A stretch of DNA of 34,291 nt from an uncultured Candidatus Saccharibacteria bacterium (GTDB lineage Bacteria; Patescibacteriota; Saccharimonadia; Saccharimonadales; Saccharimonadaceae). The notes under the pieces are model-generated. The model searched no databases. It was not told the origin of the DNA and was given only the letters and a program-made list of their open reading frames with translations. The stretch is from NCBI GenBank assembly GCA_946404685.1, contig CAMJEK010000005.1, forward strand, positions 1-34,291, read 5' to 3'. Position numbers and translations under genes: made by a program. This document shows, piece by piece, positions 1 through 6,905 of the stretch. Position 1 is the stretch's first letter, and each line of letters begins with the position of its first letter.

Positions 1-486
1 TTGGCTTCGGACATTCTGATCGGGCTGGTGATTGGGGTGTTTGCAAGTTTTGCAGTCATGGGGCTTGTGCAGTGGATTAAGCGTAAGAGCTTGAAAAAAG
101 TTGACGTTGAGCTTACCACTATGATTCCGAGTTTGGTCCTTATGGCCGCTATCTATGTGATTTTTGAGAAGGTAGTGATCTTAGGGTATCGTCCGATTTT
201 GATTGACGGCGTTTCTGAACCTTCGTTCCCTTCGACCCATGTTCTTATTGCAACAACTCTCGTTATGATGCTTATTCATGCACTCCCGAAGTACGTTTCT
301 AACCAAAAGGTGCGCTATTTTACAGATATCGTATTGATTCTGATGTTGTTTACGATTGCCTTTGGGCGCGTAGCGTCTGGTATGCACTGGGTGACCGATG
401 TTCTTGGTGGGTTGGTGTTTGGCATCGATCTTGCCCTTCTCTACGGTATTATTTTAAATTGGGTTAAGGAGCGTAAAAATGCCTAG
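1..486 (+). CDS. PAP2-family membrane phosphatase (possibly 5'-incomplete)
   Basis: This is a membrane-embedded acid phosphatase of the PAP2 superfamily, which removes phosphate from lipid phosphates or undecaprenyl pyrophosphate. All three signature motifs are visible: K57-x6-R64P65, P77-S-T-H80 (the usual PSGH) and R123-x5-H129-x3-D133. R64, H80, R123, H129 and D133 are the expected catalytic residues. Hydrophobic segments lie near residues 4-24, 42-60, 80-95, 107-124 and 136-153. The frame is open from base 1 and begins with TTG, so the true start may lie upstream of the window. The stop overlaps the ATG of the HIT gene, so the two are translationally coupled. The substrate cannot be read from sequence; recycling of the peptidoglycan carrier lipid is an inference. 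Confidence 0.85.
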   Translation: MASDILIGLVIGVFASFAVMGLVQWIKRKSLKKVDVELTTMIPSLVLMAAIYVIFEKVVILGYRPILIDGVSEPSFPSTHVLIATTLVMMLIHALPKYVSNQKVRYFTDIVLILMLFTIAFGRVASGMHWVTDVLGGLVFGIDLALLYGIILNWVKERKNA

Positions 487-853
487 CGTATTTGCAAAAA
501 TTGTGGCCGGTGAAATTCCTTGCTACAAGGTTTATGAAGATGATAAAATTTTGGCTTTTCTCGATATTCATCCAGAGGTTAAAGGTCATACTTTGGTAAT
601 TCCGAAGATTGAGGTTGATAAAATCTATGATCTTCCGGATGAAGATTACTCAGCTCTTATGGCGGCAGCCAAAAAGATTGCGCGCCACATGGAAGATGTG
701 CTTGGCGCTAGGACGGTTTGGAAAGTCGTGGGGACGGACGTGCCGCACGCGCATATTCATCTCGAGCCGATTAGTCCGGAATGGCAGTATGGAAAAACTC
801 TCGAGCTGTCTGATGAAGAGATGAAAGAAATCCAAGAAAAATTGAAGTTCTAG
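479..853 (+). CDS. HIT (histidine triad) family nucleotide hydrolase
   Basis: This is a small soluble histidine-triad protein, 124 residues, the usual size for the HINT branch. The HxHxHxx active-site motif is H90-A-H92-I-H94-L-E; the N-terminal 'FAKIVAGEIPCYKVYED' block and the 'DIHPEVKGHTLVIPK' strand are typical. Members hydrolyse nucleoside phosphoramidates or dinucleoside polyphosphates and often clear aminoacyl-adenylate by-products, which would suit a place just before valS. The ATG overlaps the PAP2 stop region, and AAGGAG at 466-471 provides the ribosome site. A terminator follows directly, so it is the last gene of its operon. The exact substrate is unknown. Confidence 0.92.
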   Translation: MPSVFAKIVAGEIPCYKVYEDDKILAFLDIHPEVKGHTLVIPKIEVDKIYDLPDEDYSALMAAAKKIARHMEDVLGARTVWKVVGTDVPHAHIHLEPISPEWQYGKTLELSDEEMKEIQEKLKF

Positions 854-871
854 TCTGGATTGAAACGGATT

Positions 872-898
872 GCCTGGCTGTAATTGCCAGGCTTTTTT
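872..898 (+). terminator. Intrinsic terminator after the HIT gene
   Basis: GCCTGGC (872-878) pairs with GCCAGGC (886-892) around a 7-nt loop, followed by six T. The valS promoter begins five bases later. Confidence 0.9.
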
Positions 899-899
899 A

Positions 900-914
900 T
901 GGTATAATTTTAAT
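900..914 (+). promoter_or_regulatory. Extended -10 promoter of valS (leaderless start)
   Basis: TGG-TATAAT, with TATAAT at 903-908, lies six bases before the valS ATG at 915. A start site about seven bases downstream of the -10 box would coincide with the A of ATG, leaving no untranslated leader. Confidence 0.75.
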
Positions 915-3527
915 ATGAAATTCGCGAGTAGTTATGAACCTGGGGGATTTGAGCCTGATATTTATGCATCGTGGGAGGCTAGCGGTGTGTTTGAACCGTC
1001 GATGACGACAATGCCGGTCGACGACGACGGAAATGGGGTGGATGATCGCACGGAAGGTGGTGATGATCCGCGCACCTATTCGATTGTGATGCCGCCACCG
1101 AATGCAAATGGTAATTTGCACATTGGTCATGGCTTAACGATTGCTCTTGAAGATTCACTAACTCGCTACTATCGCCTCAAAGGGCGCTCTACTTGGTACG
1201 TTCCAGGCGCGGACCATGCTGGATTTGAAACTTGGGTGGTTTATGAACGCAATCTTGAAAAAGATGGACATACTCGCTTTGAATACTCTCGTGATGAACT
1301 TTATGCTCGCGTTTGGGATTTTGTGGCAGAGCAGCGCGGTAATATGGAATTGCAACTTCGCGCACTCGGCGCTTCTTGTTCTTGGAAGGACCTAACCTTC
1401 ACGCTTGACGAAAACGTGGTTGATCGTGTCTATAAGACTTTCGAGAAAATGTGGAAGGACGGCATGATTTACAGAGGTGAGAAGCTTGTGAACTTCTGCC
1501 CGAAGCATCAGACCGCTTTTGCTGATATTGAAGTTGAACATCAAGACGAAGAGGGACACCTTTGGGATATTGCCTATCAGTATGATGGCGGTGAGATTGT
1601 GGTTTCTACAACTCGTCCAGAGACGCTGTTTGGTGATACGGCTGTTGCTGTGAACCCAAATGATGAACGCTATAAGGATCTAGTTGGTAAAAATGTGCGT
1701 TTGCCACTTACGGACCGTGTAATTCCTGTGATTGCAGACGAACATGCCGACATGGAATTCGGAACTGGCGCTGTGAAGATTACGCCAGCTCATGACTTTG
1801 ACGATTTTGAAGTCGGCGAGAGGCATAACCTGCCACGTATTCAGGTGATTTCTGAAGACGGTCACATGATTAACGTTCCAGAGAAATACGAGGGTCTCAC
1901 TAAAGAAGAATGCCGTAAGGTGGTTCTAAAGGATCTAGAGAAGGCCGGGCTTTCGCGCGGGGAGAAGAAGATTTCTCACTCGGTGGCGCATTGTTATAAG
2001 TGTGGAACCGTGATTGAACCAACGCTCAAGGAGCAATGGTTTATTGACGTAAAGAAGCTCGCTGCTGTTGCGATTGAGCATCTTGAGAATGATGAAATCA
2101 AATTCCATCCAGAGAATAAAAAGAAGGTTCTCATCAACTATCTTAAGAATTTGAAGGACTGGAATATTTCCCGTCAAATCCCTTGGGGTATTGCAATCCC
2201 AATGTTTAGGAAGGTGGATGATTCTGCAACTGATGAGCCGGATTGGATCTTCGATGCACGCACGCACCTTCAGACGATTGAGGTTGGCGGCGTGAGATAT
2301 GAACGTGATGAGGATACCTTTGATACTTGGTTCTCTTCTTCACACTGGCCGATTATTTGTACAAACTGGCTTGAAGGCAATGAGAATCCTTACTATCCTT
2401 TGAACGTGATGGAAACAGGGGCGGATATCTTGTTTGCTTGGGTGGCTCGTATGATTATGATGGGACTTTATGTTACTGGCGAAGTGCCATTTAAAGAAGT
2501 TTATCTCCATGGTCTTGTTCTTGATGAGCACGGCAAGAAGATGTCTAAGTCTAAGGGCAATGTGATTAATCCGGTTGAACTTGTTTCGAAGTATGGCTCG
2601 GATGCCTTTAGGATGGGTATTTTGCGTGGTCGTTCGGCTGGTATGAACCAGGCATTTTCTGAACAGTCCGTGGTTGCCGGGCGTAATCTTTGTAACAAGC
2701 TTTGGAACATCTCTCGCTATATTCAGGGGCTCGTGGATGAGGTTGATGACACTGGTGGATGCTTCACTAATAACATGGGTGAAGACTGGATTTGTCGTGA
2801 GATCAACAACTGTCGCGATCAGATTGAGCGTTGTATGAAAGAATATCGCTTCGCTGAGGCGGTCGAGATTCTTTATTCGACTATCTGGGATAAATATGCG
2901 GACTGGTTTATTGAAAGTCAGAAGATTTATCGTAATGCGCCGCTTCTTAAAAAGACACTCGAGAATATTTTGATTATGCTTCATCCATTTGCACCGTTTG
3001 TGACGGAAGCAATTTGGCAGAACTTGTCCTGGACGGACGGTATGATCGTCGCTCAGAAATGGCCTTCTAAGCTCAAATTTGACCCAATTTCGGCTGTTTC
3101 GTTCGAAAAGCTTATGTCTATCGTGGTTGAGGTGAGAGGCACCTTACAGGCGATTCCAGGCGGCAAAAAATGGCCTCTTCTCTATGACAACGATTCATTG
3201 ATTGAAGACAACTCTCTGTTAGTTAAGCAATTGTCTGGTGTTTCTGGTATTTCGTCCTGTCAAGGAAATCCACGCGGTATCCGTCTTGCTCTAGCAAACC
3301 AAGAGCTATATCTTGATGTCCCGGCTGATGTGGTGGCTGCCTACCGTGATTCCCTGACCGAGAGAATCCTCTCTGTTGGTAAGGAGTTGGATGCGCTCAA
3401 TGCTCGCATGATGAATCCTAATTATGTGGATAAGGCACCGGCAGCGCTTGTTAAAGAGACTCGTGACGGTATTACAGAGAAAACTGCGTTGATTGAGAGA
3501 CTCAAAAAGGAGCTTGAAGTCATTTAA
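915..3527 (+). CDS. valS: Valyl-tRNA synthetase
   Basis: This enzyme charges tRNA-Val with valine in the cytoplasm. It is a class I synthetase of 870 residues. The HIGH motif is H69-I-G-H72 after 'PPPNANGNL', and the KMSKS loop is K542-M-S-K-S546. The editing domain begins around 'STTRPETLFGDTAVAVNP', two cysteine pairs flank it, and the C-terminal tRNA-binding coiled coil occupies about the last 65 residues. I start at ATG 915 and not at the upstream in-frame TTG, because the upstream codons lie inside the preceding terminator and the -10 box. An acidic insertion (residues 36-51, rich in D, G and N) precedes the PPPN motif and is absent from the E. coli enzyme. Confidence 0.97.
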   Translation: MKFASSYEPGGFEPDIYASWEASGVFEPSMTTMPVDDDGNGVDDRTEGGDDPRTYSIVMPPPNANGNLHIGHGLTIALEDSLTRYYRLKGRSTWYVPGADHAGFETWVVYERNLEKDGHTRFEYSRDELYARVWDFVAEQRGNMELQLRALGASCSWKDLTFTLDENVVDRVYKTFEKMWKDGMIYRGEKLVNFCPKHQTAFADIEVEHQDEEGHLWDIAYQYDGGEIVVSTTRPETLFGDTAVAVNPNDERYKDLVGKNVRLPLTDRVIPVIADEHADMEFGTGAVKITPAHDFDDFEVGERHNLPRIQVISEDGHMINVPEKYEGLTKEECRKVVLKDLEKAGLSRGEKKISHSVAHCYKCGTVIEPTLKEQWFIDVKKLAAVAIEHLENDEIKFHPENKKKVLINYLKNLKDWNISRQIPWGIAIPMFRKVDDSATDEPDWIFDARTHLQTIEVGGVRYERDEDTFDTWFSSSHWPIICTNWLEGNENPYYPLNVMETGADILFAWVARMIMMGLYVTGEVPFKEVYLHGLVLDEHGKKMSKSKGNVINPVELVSKYGSDAFRMGILRGRSAGMNQAFSEQSVVAGRNLCNKLWNISRYIQGLVDEVDDTGGCFTNNMGEDWICREINNCRDQIERCMKEYRFAEAVEILYSTIWDKYADWFIESQKIYRNAPLLKKTLENILIMLHPFAPFVTEAIWQNLSWTDGMIVAQKWPSKLKFDPISAVSFEKLMSIVVEVRGTLQAIPGGKKWPLLYDNDSLIEDNSLLVKQLSGVSGISSCQGNPRGIRLALANQELYLDVPADVVAAYRDSLTERILSVGKELDALNARMMNPNYVDKAPAALVKETRDGITEKTALIERLKKELEVI

Positions 3528-3530
3528 GAA

Positions 3531-3556
3531 AAAAGAGCCCTCAGGGGCTCTTTTTT
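3531..3556. terminator. Bidirectional terminator between valS and tdk
   Basis: GAGCCC (3535-3540) pairs with GGGCTC (3545-3550) around TCAG, flanked by an A-run on the left and six T on the right, so it works for both convergent genes. It touches the tdk stop codon. Confidence 0.88.
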
Positions 3557-4142
3557 ACTTCTTGTTTTTGTATTTCTCGAAGCAGGCTGGGCAGAGGGCG
3601 CGATATTCTATTTCGGTGGTGCCGTCGTCTATTAGGATGTCTGGGCCCGTGGTGACAAGTTTGCCGTTTAGGAAGCGACAATTGAGGAGCGCTTTGTGGC
3701 CGCATTCGCAGATTGTTTTGATTTCTTCGATGTTATGGGCGATTTGTAGGAGCCTGGTGGCGCCTTCGAAGCCGCGGTCTTCTTGCCTGAAATTGAGACG
3801 GAGGCCATAGGCCATGACTGGTATATTTAGCTTGATGACGATCTCCATGAGCTGATCGGCTTGAGCTGGCGTTAGGAACTGCGCTTCGTCGACCAGGACG
3901 CAGGCGACGTCCTTGTAGTTTTTACTGATTTCTTTGTAGAGGTTCATTTCTCTACTAAAACAGAAGTCCGTATCGCGTTCTGGGCCAATACGAGTTAGTA
4001 ATTTTTTTCCATTTTTAGTGTCTGTTGCTGGCTTGATGACGCAGACTTTCATTCCCCGTTCTTCGTAGTTGAAGGCAACCTGGAGAAGCTGCATAGTTTT
4101 GCCACAACCCATAGCGCCATATCTGAAATATAGTTTTGACAT
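3555..4142 (-). CDS. tdk: Thymidine kinase (type II)
   Basis: This enzyme phosphorylates thymidine to dTMP with ATP, a salvage step expected in a cell with little nucleotide synthesis. The protein is 195 residues. The P-loop is G9-A-M-G-C-G-K15-T16, and the Walker B/catalytic segment is D85-E86-A-Q-F. 'AYGLRLNFR' matches the family lasso region. A zinc site is suggested by C145, C147, C184 and C187, although the first pair is C-x-C where C-x2-C is usual. AAGGAG lies at 4147-4152 (reverse) just before the ATG. Confidence 0.95.
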   Translation of the reverse strand: MSKLYFRYGAMGCGKTMQLLQVAFNYEERGMKVCVIKPATDTKNGKKLLTRIGPERDTDFCFSREMNLYKEISKNYKDVACVLVDEAQFLTPAQADQLMEIVIKLNIPVMAYGLRLNFRQEDRGFEGATRLLQIAHNIEEIKTICECGHKALLNCRFLNGKLVTTGPDILIDDGTTEIEYRALCPACFEKYKNKK

Positions 4143-4158
4143 TTTGCTCCTTTTTTCT

Positions 4159-4167
4159 ATTCTAGCA
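4159..4167 (-). promoter_or_regulatory. Extended -10 promoter of tdk
   Basis: Read on the minus strand this is TGC-TAGAAT. The predicted transcript has a leader of about ten bases made up almost entirely of the AAGGAG ribosome site. Confidence 0.65.
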
Positions 4168-4195
4168 CGTTGCCCTTAAGAAAATCGGGGTTTTA

Positions 4196-4204
4196 TGGTA
4201 TAAT
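4196..4204 (+). promoter_or_regulatory. Extended -10 promoter of the first small-gene pair
   Basis: TGG-TATAAT with TATAAT at 4199-4204. It is followed by a leader of about 80 bases, unusually long for this window. Confidence 0.7.
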
Positions 4205-4210
4205 TATTGG

Positions 4211-4257
4211 GACAGCATATCTTTGGGAAGGGGGGATTTTTTAATAATTATGTTGTC
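4211..4257 (+). promoter_or_regulatory. Structured 5' leader hairpin
   Basis: GACAGCATA (4211-4219) pairs with TATGTTGTC (4249-4257) over nine base pairs, one of them G-U. The stem starts at the predicted transcript 5' end, and its loop contains a G-rich run followed by six T. It could protect the 5' end or regulate the small genes; no known riboswitch class is recognised. Confidence 0.45.
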
Positions 4258-4292
4258 TGTACTTTTAAAATCACATGGAGGGGGGTGACAAG

Positions 4293-4601
4293 ATGCGGCT
4301 TGGTGAAAATTGTCTTACCGACGAGAGAAAAACTAAGATTGATAAGCTACTGAAGGGGCAATCTTTGCAGGGCTTGTCGTTTTGGAGAGATCCGAATTAC
4401 TCAAACCATTTCAGAATCAATTTTGAATGGTTGCCTCTTGATGAGTGGCTCGTAATTCAGGATATCTTCGCAAACATTGCTAACCAGGCCGGCACAATGA
4501 AGGTTTTTTTCTCTATGGGAACTAAGTATTTTGATGTAGTATTGGGGATTAAAGAAGAAGTTGATTATATTCAAAGTTTCTTCGAAGAACAGACGAAATG
4601 A
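4293..4601 (+). CDS. Small protein of unknown function (pair 1, first member)
   Basis: I do not recognise this family. It is a soluble-looking protein of 102 residues with no signal peptide or membrane segment. The predicted order is helix, strand (FRINFEWLP), amphipathic helix (LDEWLVIQDIFANIANQAG), two strands (MKVFFSM, FDVVLGI) and a C-terminal helix. I place the start at ATG 4293 because the G-rich ribosome site (GGAGGGGGGTGA, from 4277) lies just before it; an in-frame ATG at 4275 would put that site inside the gene. It is followed with a 15-base gap by a second small gene of similar layout. Confidence 0.8.
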   Translation: MRLGENCLTDERKTKIDKLLKGQSLQGLSFWRDPNYSNHFRINFEWLPLDEWLVIQDIFANIANQAGTMKVFFSMGTKYFDVVLGIKEEVDYIQSFFEEQTK

Positions 4602-4616
4602 ATGGAGGAATGTAGT

Positions 4617-4931
4617 ATGAACGTCGCGGAAAAGACAGCATTGGCAAGAGATATCTTAAAAGGTTGTAAGGTTATAGAACAGAATCCACTGAAGATTGTA
4701 CTCAAGACTCTTAATAATGCGAATGAAGAAGCGACTATTAGACGGATTAGAGAGCTGATCCAGAATTGTAATGAGTTCAATATTGTCAGTGTCGTGCGCG
4801 GTAACCGTGGTCATATCAAGCTTTGTTTCAAGAATAAGCATGATAGTCATGAGTTTCTTAAGTTTGGCACAATTGATGACAATGATTTAAAAAGGCTAAT
4901 TCAATCTGAAAATAGTGTTCTTGTTAACTGA
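4617..4931 (+). CDS. Small protein of unknown function (pair 1, second member)
   Basis: I do not recognise this family. It is a 104-residue, basic, soluble-looking protein. The predicted order (helix, strand LKIVLKTL, helix EEATIRRIRELIQNC, strands NIVSVVRG and HIKLCFK, final helix) parallels the preceding gene, suggesting a diverged duplicate. The start at ATG 4617 is chosen because GGAGG at 4604-4608 lies eight bases before it; the in-frame ATG at 4602 overlaps that site. It shares a transcript with the preceding gene and ends in a strong terminator. Confidence 0.8.
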   Translation: MNVAEKTALARDILKGCKVIEQNPLKIVLKTLNNANEEATIRRIRELIQNCNEFNIVSVVRGNRGHIKLCFKNKHDSHEFLKFGTIDDNDLKRLIQSENSVLVN

Positions 4932-4951
4932 TCCATGTTGTAAAAAAAATA

Positions 4952-4980
4952 AGGGCCGCATGAGAAAGCGGTCCTTTTTT
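4952..4980 (+). terminator. Intrinsic terminator of the first small-gene pair
   Basis: AGGGCCGC (4952-4959) pairs with GCGGTCCT (4968-4975), one G-U pair, followed by T5. Confidence 0.88.
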
Positions 4981-5330
4981 GTGGTTCTTCCCTGGTAAAT
5001 TCTCGAATTTCTGTGAAAGGAACGATTTTTCACACGTGGATTTTCTTTACAAAAAAATGATTATGGTTTATTGCTGTTGCATCAAAATAACTTTTATGTC
5101 ATAGCATAACCATTTTCAATACTTTTTGTTTCTCCCTAAAATCGCTATTTTGCCGATCTTGGTTATTCTTATTCTATGGCATGCGGGATGCTAAGTCAAG
5201 TGGTTGCTAAGTATAAGAGGGATGATGGTATTATGGTTATGTTTTGGTGGAAAAGTTTGAGGATTTGCTGTGGAATTTGGTTGGTTTGAAATAATAGGGA
5301 AGCATTGCTTTTTTGGAGGTCAAAAATGGT
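4981..5330. other. Gene-poor intergenic stretch
   Basis: No convincing gene in 350 bases. It contains a 7-bp hairpin, TGTGAAA (5012-5018) with TTTCACA (5028-5034), and a larger inverted repeat, AAAATGATTATG (5054-5065) with CATAACCATTTT (5105-5116), 11 of 12 positions paired. Neither has the T-run of a terminator. The rest is AT-rich and unstructured to the eye. It may be the relic of the element that supplied the transposase-like gene downstream. Confidence 0.5.
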
Positions 5331-5378
5331 CTGATTACCCCTTGGATTTTTGCTTTGCAAAAATCCATCTTGCTCCAG
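5331..5378. repeat. Hairpin repeat, copy 1
   Basis: The unit begins CTGATTACCCC and ends GCTCCAG. Its centre is a perfect 10-bp hairpin (GGATTTTTGC, loop TTT, GCAAAAATCC). Copy 2 lies six bases downstream with the same flanks. Confidence 0.8.
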
Positions 5379-5384
5379 TATAGG

Positions 5385-5430
5385 CTGATTACCCCTGGGT
5401 TTTCGCTTCGCGAAAACCCTTCGGCTCCAG
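5385..5430. repeat. Hairpin repeat, copy 2
   Basis: Same flanks as copy 1 (CTGATTACCCC...GCTCCAG). The central 10-bp hairpin is GGGTTTTCGC, loop TTC, GCGAAAACCC. The two stem differences from copy 1 (A-T to G-C and T-A to C-G) are compensated on both arms, so the fold is kept while the sequence changes. Confidence 0.8.
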
Positions 5431-5451
5431 AAGAGAATCGCTTTATAACTG

Positions 5452-5460
5452 TGATAGAAT
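5452..5460 (+). promoter_or_regulatory. Extended -10 promoter of the transposase-like/femX1 operon
   Basis: TGA-TAGAAT, with TAGAAT at 5455-5460, six bases before ATG 5467: the leaderless arrangement used by housekeeping genes here. Confidence 0.65.
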
Positions 5461-5466
5461 GGAGTT

Positions 5467-5685
5467 ATGGCATTTATCCGTAAATTTACGACTGGTTCTG
5501 GGGCGACTGCCGTCCAAGTTTGTTATAAGGAACATGGTAAGGTGGTTCGAACTGTCCATATAGGATCTTCCAATTCAGAGGCTGGCTTGACGAAGCTACT
5601 AGTAAAAGCGCAGGGAATCATCGACGCGGACAAAATACCACTCTTTAATTTGAAAAGTTTTGATAAGAAAAATAAGAAGGCATGA
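5467..5685 (+). CDS. Solo IS1634-type transposase N-terminal domain (possibly domesticated)
   Basis: This is a 72-residue protein that resembles only the extreme N-terminus of IS1634-family transposases: the block 'SGATAVQVCYKEHGKVV' followed by 'HIGSSNSEAGLTKLL' is characteristic. The catalytic DDE domain is missing and no remnant follows. Its TGA overlaps the ATG of femX1 in the sequence ATGA, so the pair is translationally coupled. It has its own promoter and an intact frame, which argues for a retained gene and not a decaying fragment. DNA binding is inferred from the family; the role is unknown. Confidence 0.7.
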   Translation: MAFIRKFTTGSGATAVQVCYKEHGKVVRTVHIGSSNSEAGLTKLLVKAQGIIDADKIPLFNLKSFDKKNKKA

Positions 5686-6905
5686 TGCAAAAGTTGGAAT
5701 TTCGAAAGATTAGTGAAGAGGATTATCGTAAGTTTTGGGATAAGTCTGAGCAGAAGTGCTTTTTGTCGGCGCCAGAAATTGGGCACCTTCGTGATAATGT
5801 GAAGCTGCTATTTTATGGGGTTTTTCAGGGGAGGGAACTAATTGCTGCTGCGATGGTTCGTGGAAGCCGAATGCTCGGTTCGTACGAATTCTATGCACCA
5901 AGAGGGATTTTGGTTGACTATTCCGATTTTGTCCTTTTGCGATTTTTTATTTCAAATCTCAAGAAGGAATTAAAAAAGGAAGGGGGTTACCTTCTTCGAA
6001 TTGAGCCAAATGTTGAGAAGGTTGAGCGCGATATTGACGGCAATGAGGTTCCGGGCGGATATAACAATCTCGATGCGATTTCTAATCTGAAGAATTTAGG
6101 TTTTTCTCAGAAGAAATATGTGGAGGGACTATCTCAGATTACATGGGAATTTGTTTTGCCAGTAAAAGGGAAGACCGAAGAAGAACTTATTTCTGTGATG
6201 AAGCCAAATACGAGGCGTCTTATTGCGCAGGTTGAGACGCTTGGGATTGAATTTAAGGAGCTTAAACGTGAGGAACTCGGAGAGTTCTATAAGGTTGAGA
6301 TGGAAACGGCAAATCGCAAGGAGTTTAAGGCTAGAGATTTGGCGTATTTTGAAAGAATTTATGATTTGTTTGTTCCGAGCGGAAAGGCTAAATTCATCTC
6401 GGCAGTGATTAATCCGAAAAAATGTATTGAGCGTTTGAAGGAGATGCAGAAGCAGATTTTGGCTGAAGTTCCAGAGACAACGAAGGCAAAAAAGGAACAT
6501 GCCGAGGCGATTGAATCGATCGCGGCAAGAATCAAAAAAGCCGAAGAGATTTTTGCTGGCGTATTGGAAGATGAGGTGACGCTTTCGTCTGGACTCTTCT
6601 TCTTTATGAAGCCGGAAATTTTGCACCTAGCTGGTGGTAACGTGAGTAGATACTTCAAGTTGGGCGGGCAGTATCTTATGCAGTGGGAAATGATCAAGCG
6701 TGCGCTCAGTGGTGGTTATGACAGATATAATTTTTATGGGATTCCAGAGAATGTGAATAAGCATCCCGAAAACTATGGTGTGTATGAATTTAAACGTGGT
6801 TTTTCTGGGAAGGTAGTGGAACTTATTGGCGAATTTGAGCTTGTAATTGATGCGCCAAAAATGAAGATGATTCGGGCACTAAAGAAGCTGAAGCGAATTA
6901 TTTAA
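5682..6905 (+). CDS. FemAB-family peptidoglycan-bridge aminoacyltransferase (femX1)
   Basis: FemAB/FemX enzymes transfer amino acids from aminoacyl-tRNA to the peptide of lipid-linked peptidoglycan precursors. This 407-residue protein shows the family landmarks: 'YEFYAPRGILVDY' (about 68-80), 'MKPNTRRLI' (173-181), a helical insertion of about 45 residues (245-292) like the coiled-coil arm of FemA, and the C-terminal block 'YNFYGIPEN...YEFKRGFSG'. It is coupled to the transposase-like gene (ATGA) and its end overlaps convergent femX2 by eight bases, with no terminator between. The amino acid added cannot be predicted. Confidence 0.9.
   Translation: MMQKLEFRKISEEDYRKFWDKSEQKCFLSAPEIGHLRDNVKLLFYGVFQGRELIAAAMVRGSRMLGSYEFYAPRGILVDYSDFVLLRFFISNLKKELKKEGGYLLRIEPNVEKVERDIDGNEVPGGYNNLDAISNLKNLGFSQKKYVEGLSQITWEFVLPVKGKTEEELISVMKPNTRRLIAQVETLGIEFKELKREELGEFYKVEMETANRKEFKARDLAYFERIYDLFVPSGKAKFISAVINPKKCIERLKEMQKQILAEVPETTKAKKEHAEAIESIAARIKKAEEIFAGVLEDEVTLSSGLFFFMKPEILHLAGGNVSRYFKLGGQYLMQWEMIKRALSGGYDRYNFYGIPENVNKHPENYGVYEFKRGFSGKVVELIGEFELVIDAPKMKMIRALKKLKRII

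Noticed and set aside
870..914. 15-codon extension of valS from a TTG
   Set aside because: It lies inside the preceding terminator and the valS -10 box; ATG 915 gives the expected N-terminus.
2340..2984. 214-codon minus-strand open frame inside valS
   Set aside because: Antisense shadow of a conserved gene, with no ribosome site, promoter or recognisable domain.
5239..5289. 16-codon hydrophobic frame after a TATTAT box
   Set aside because: Very short, weak promoter match and spacing of four bases; chance is likely.
5682..6905. UGA recoded as glycine
   Set aside because: TGA ends several genes at sensible positions (for example at 4599-4601 and 5683-5685) and conserved proteins show no internal TGA, so the standard bacterial code fits.
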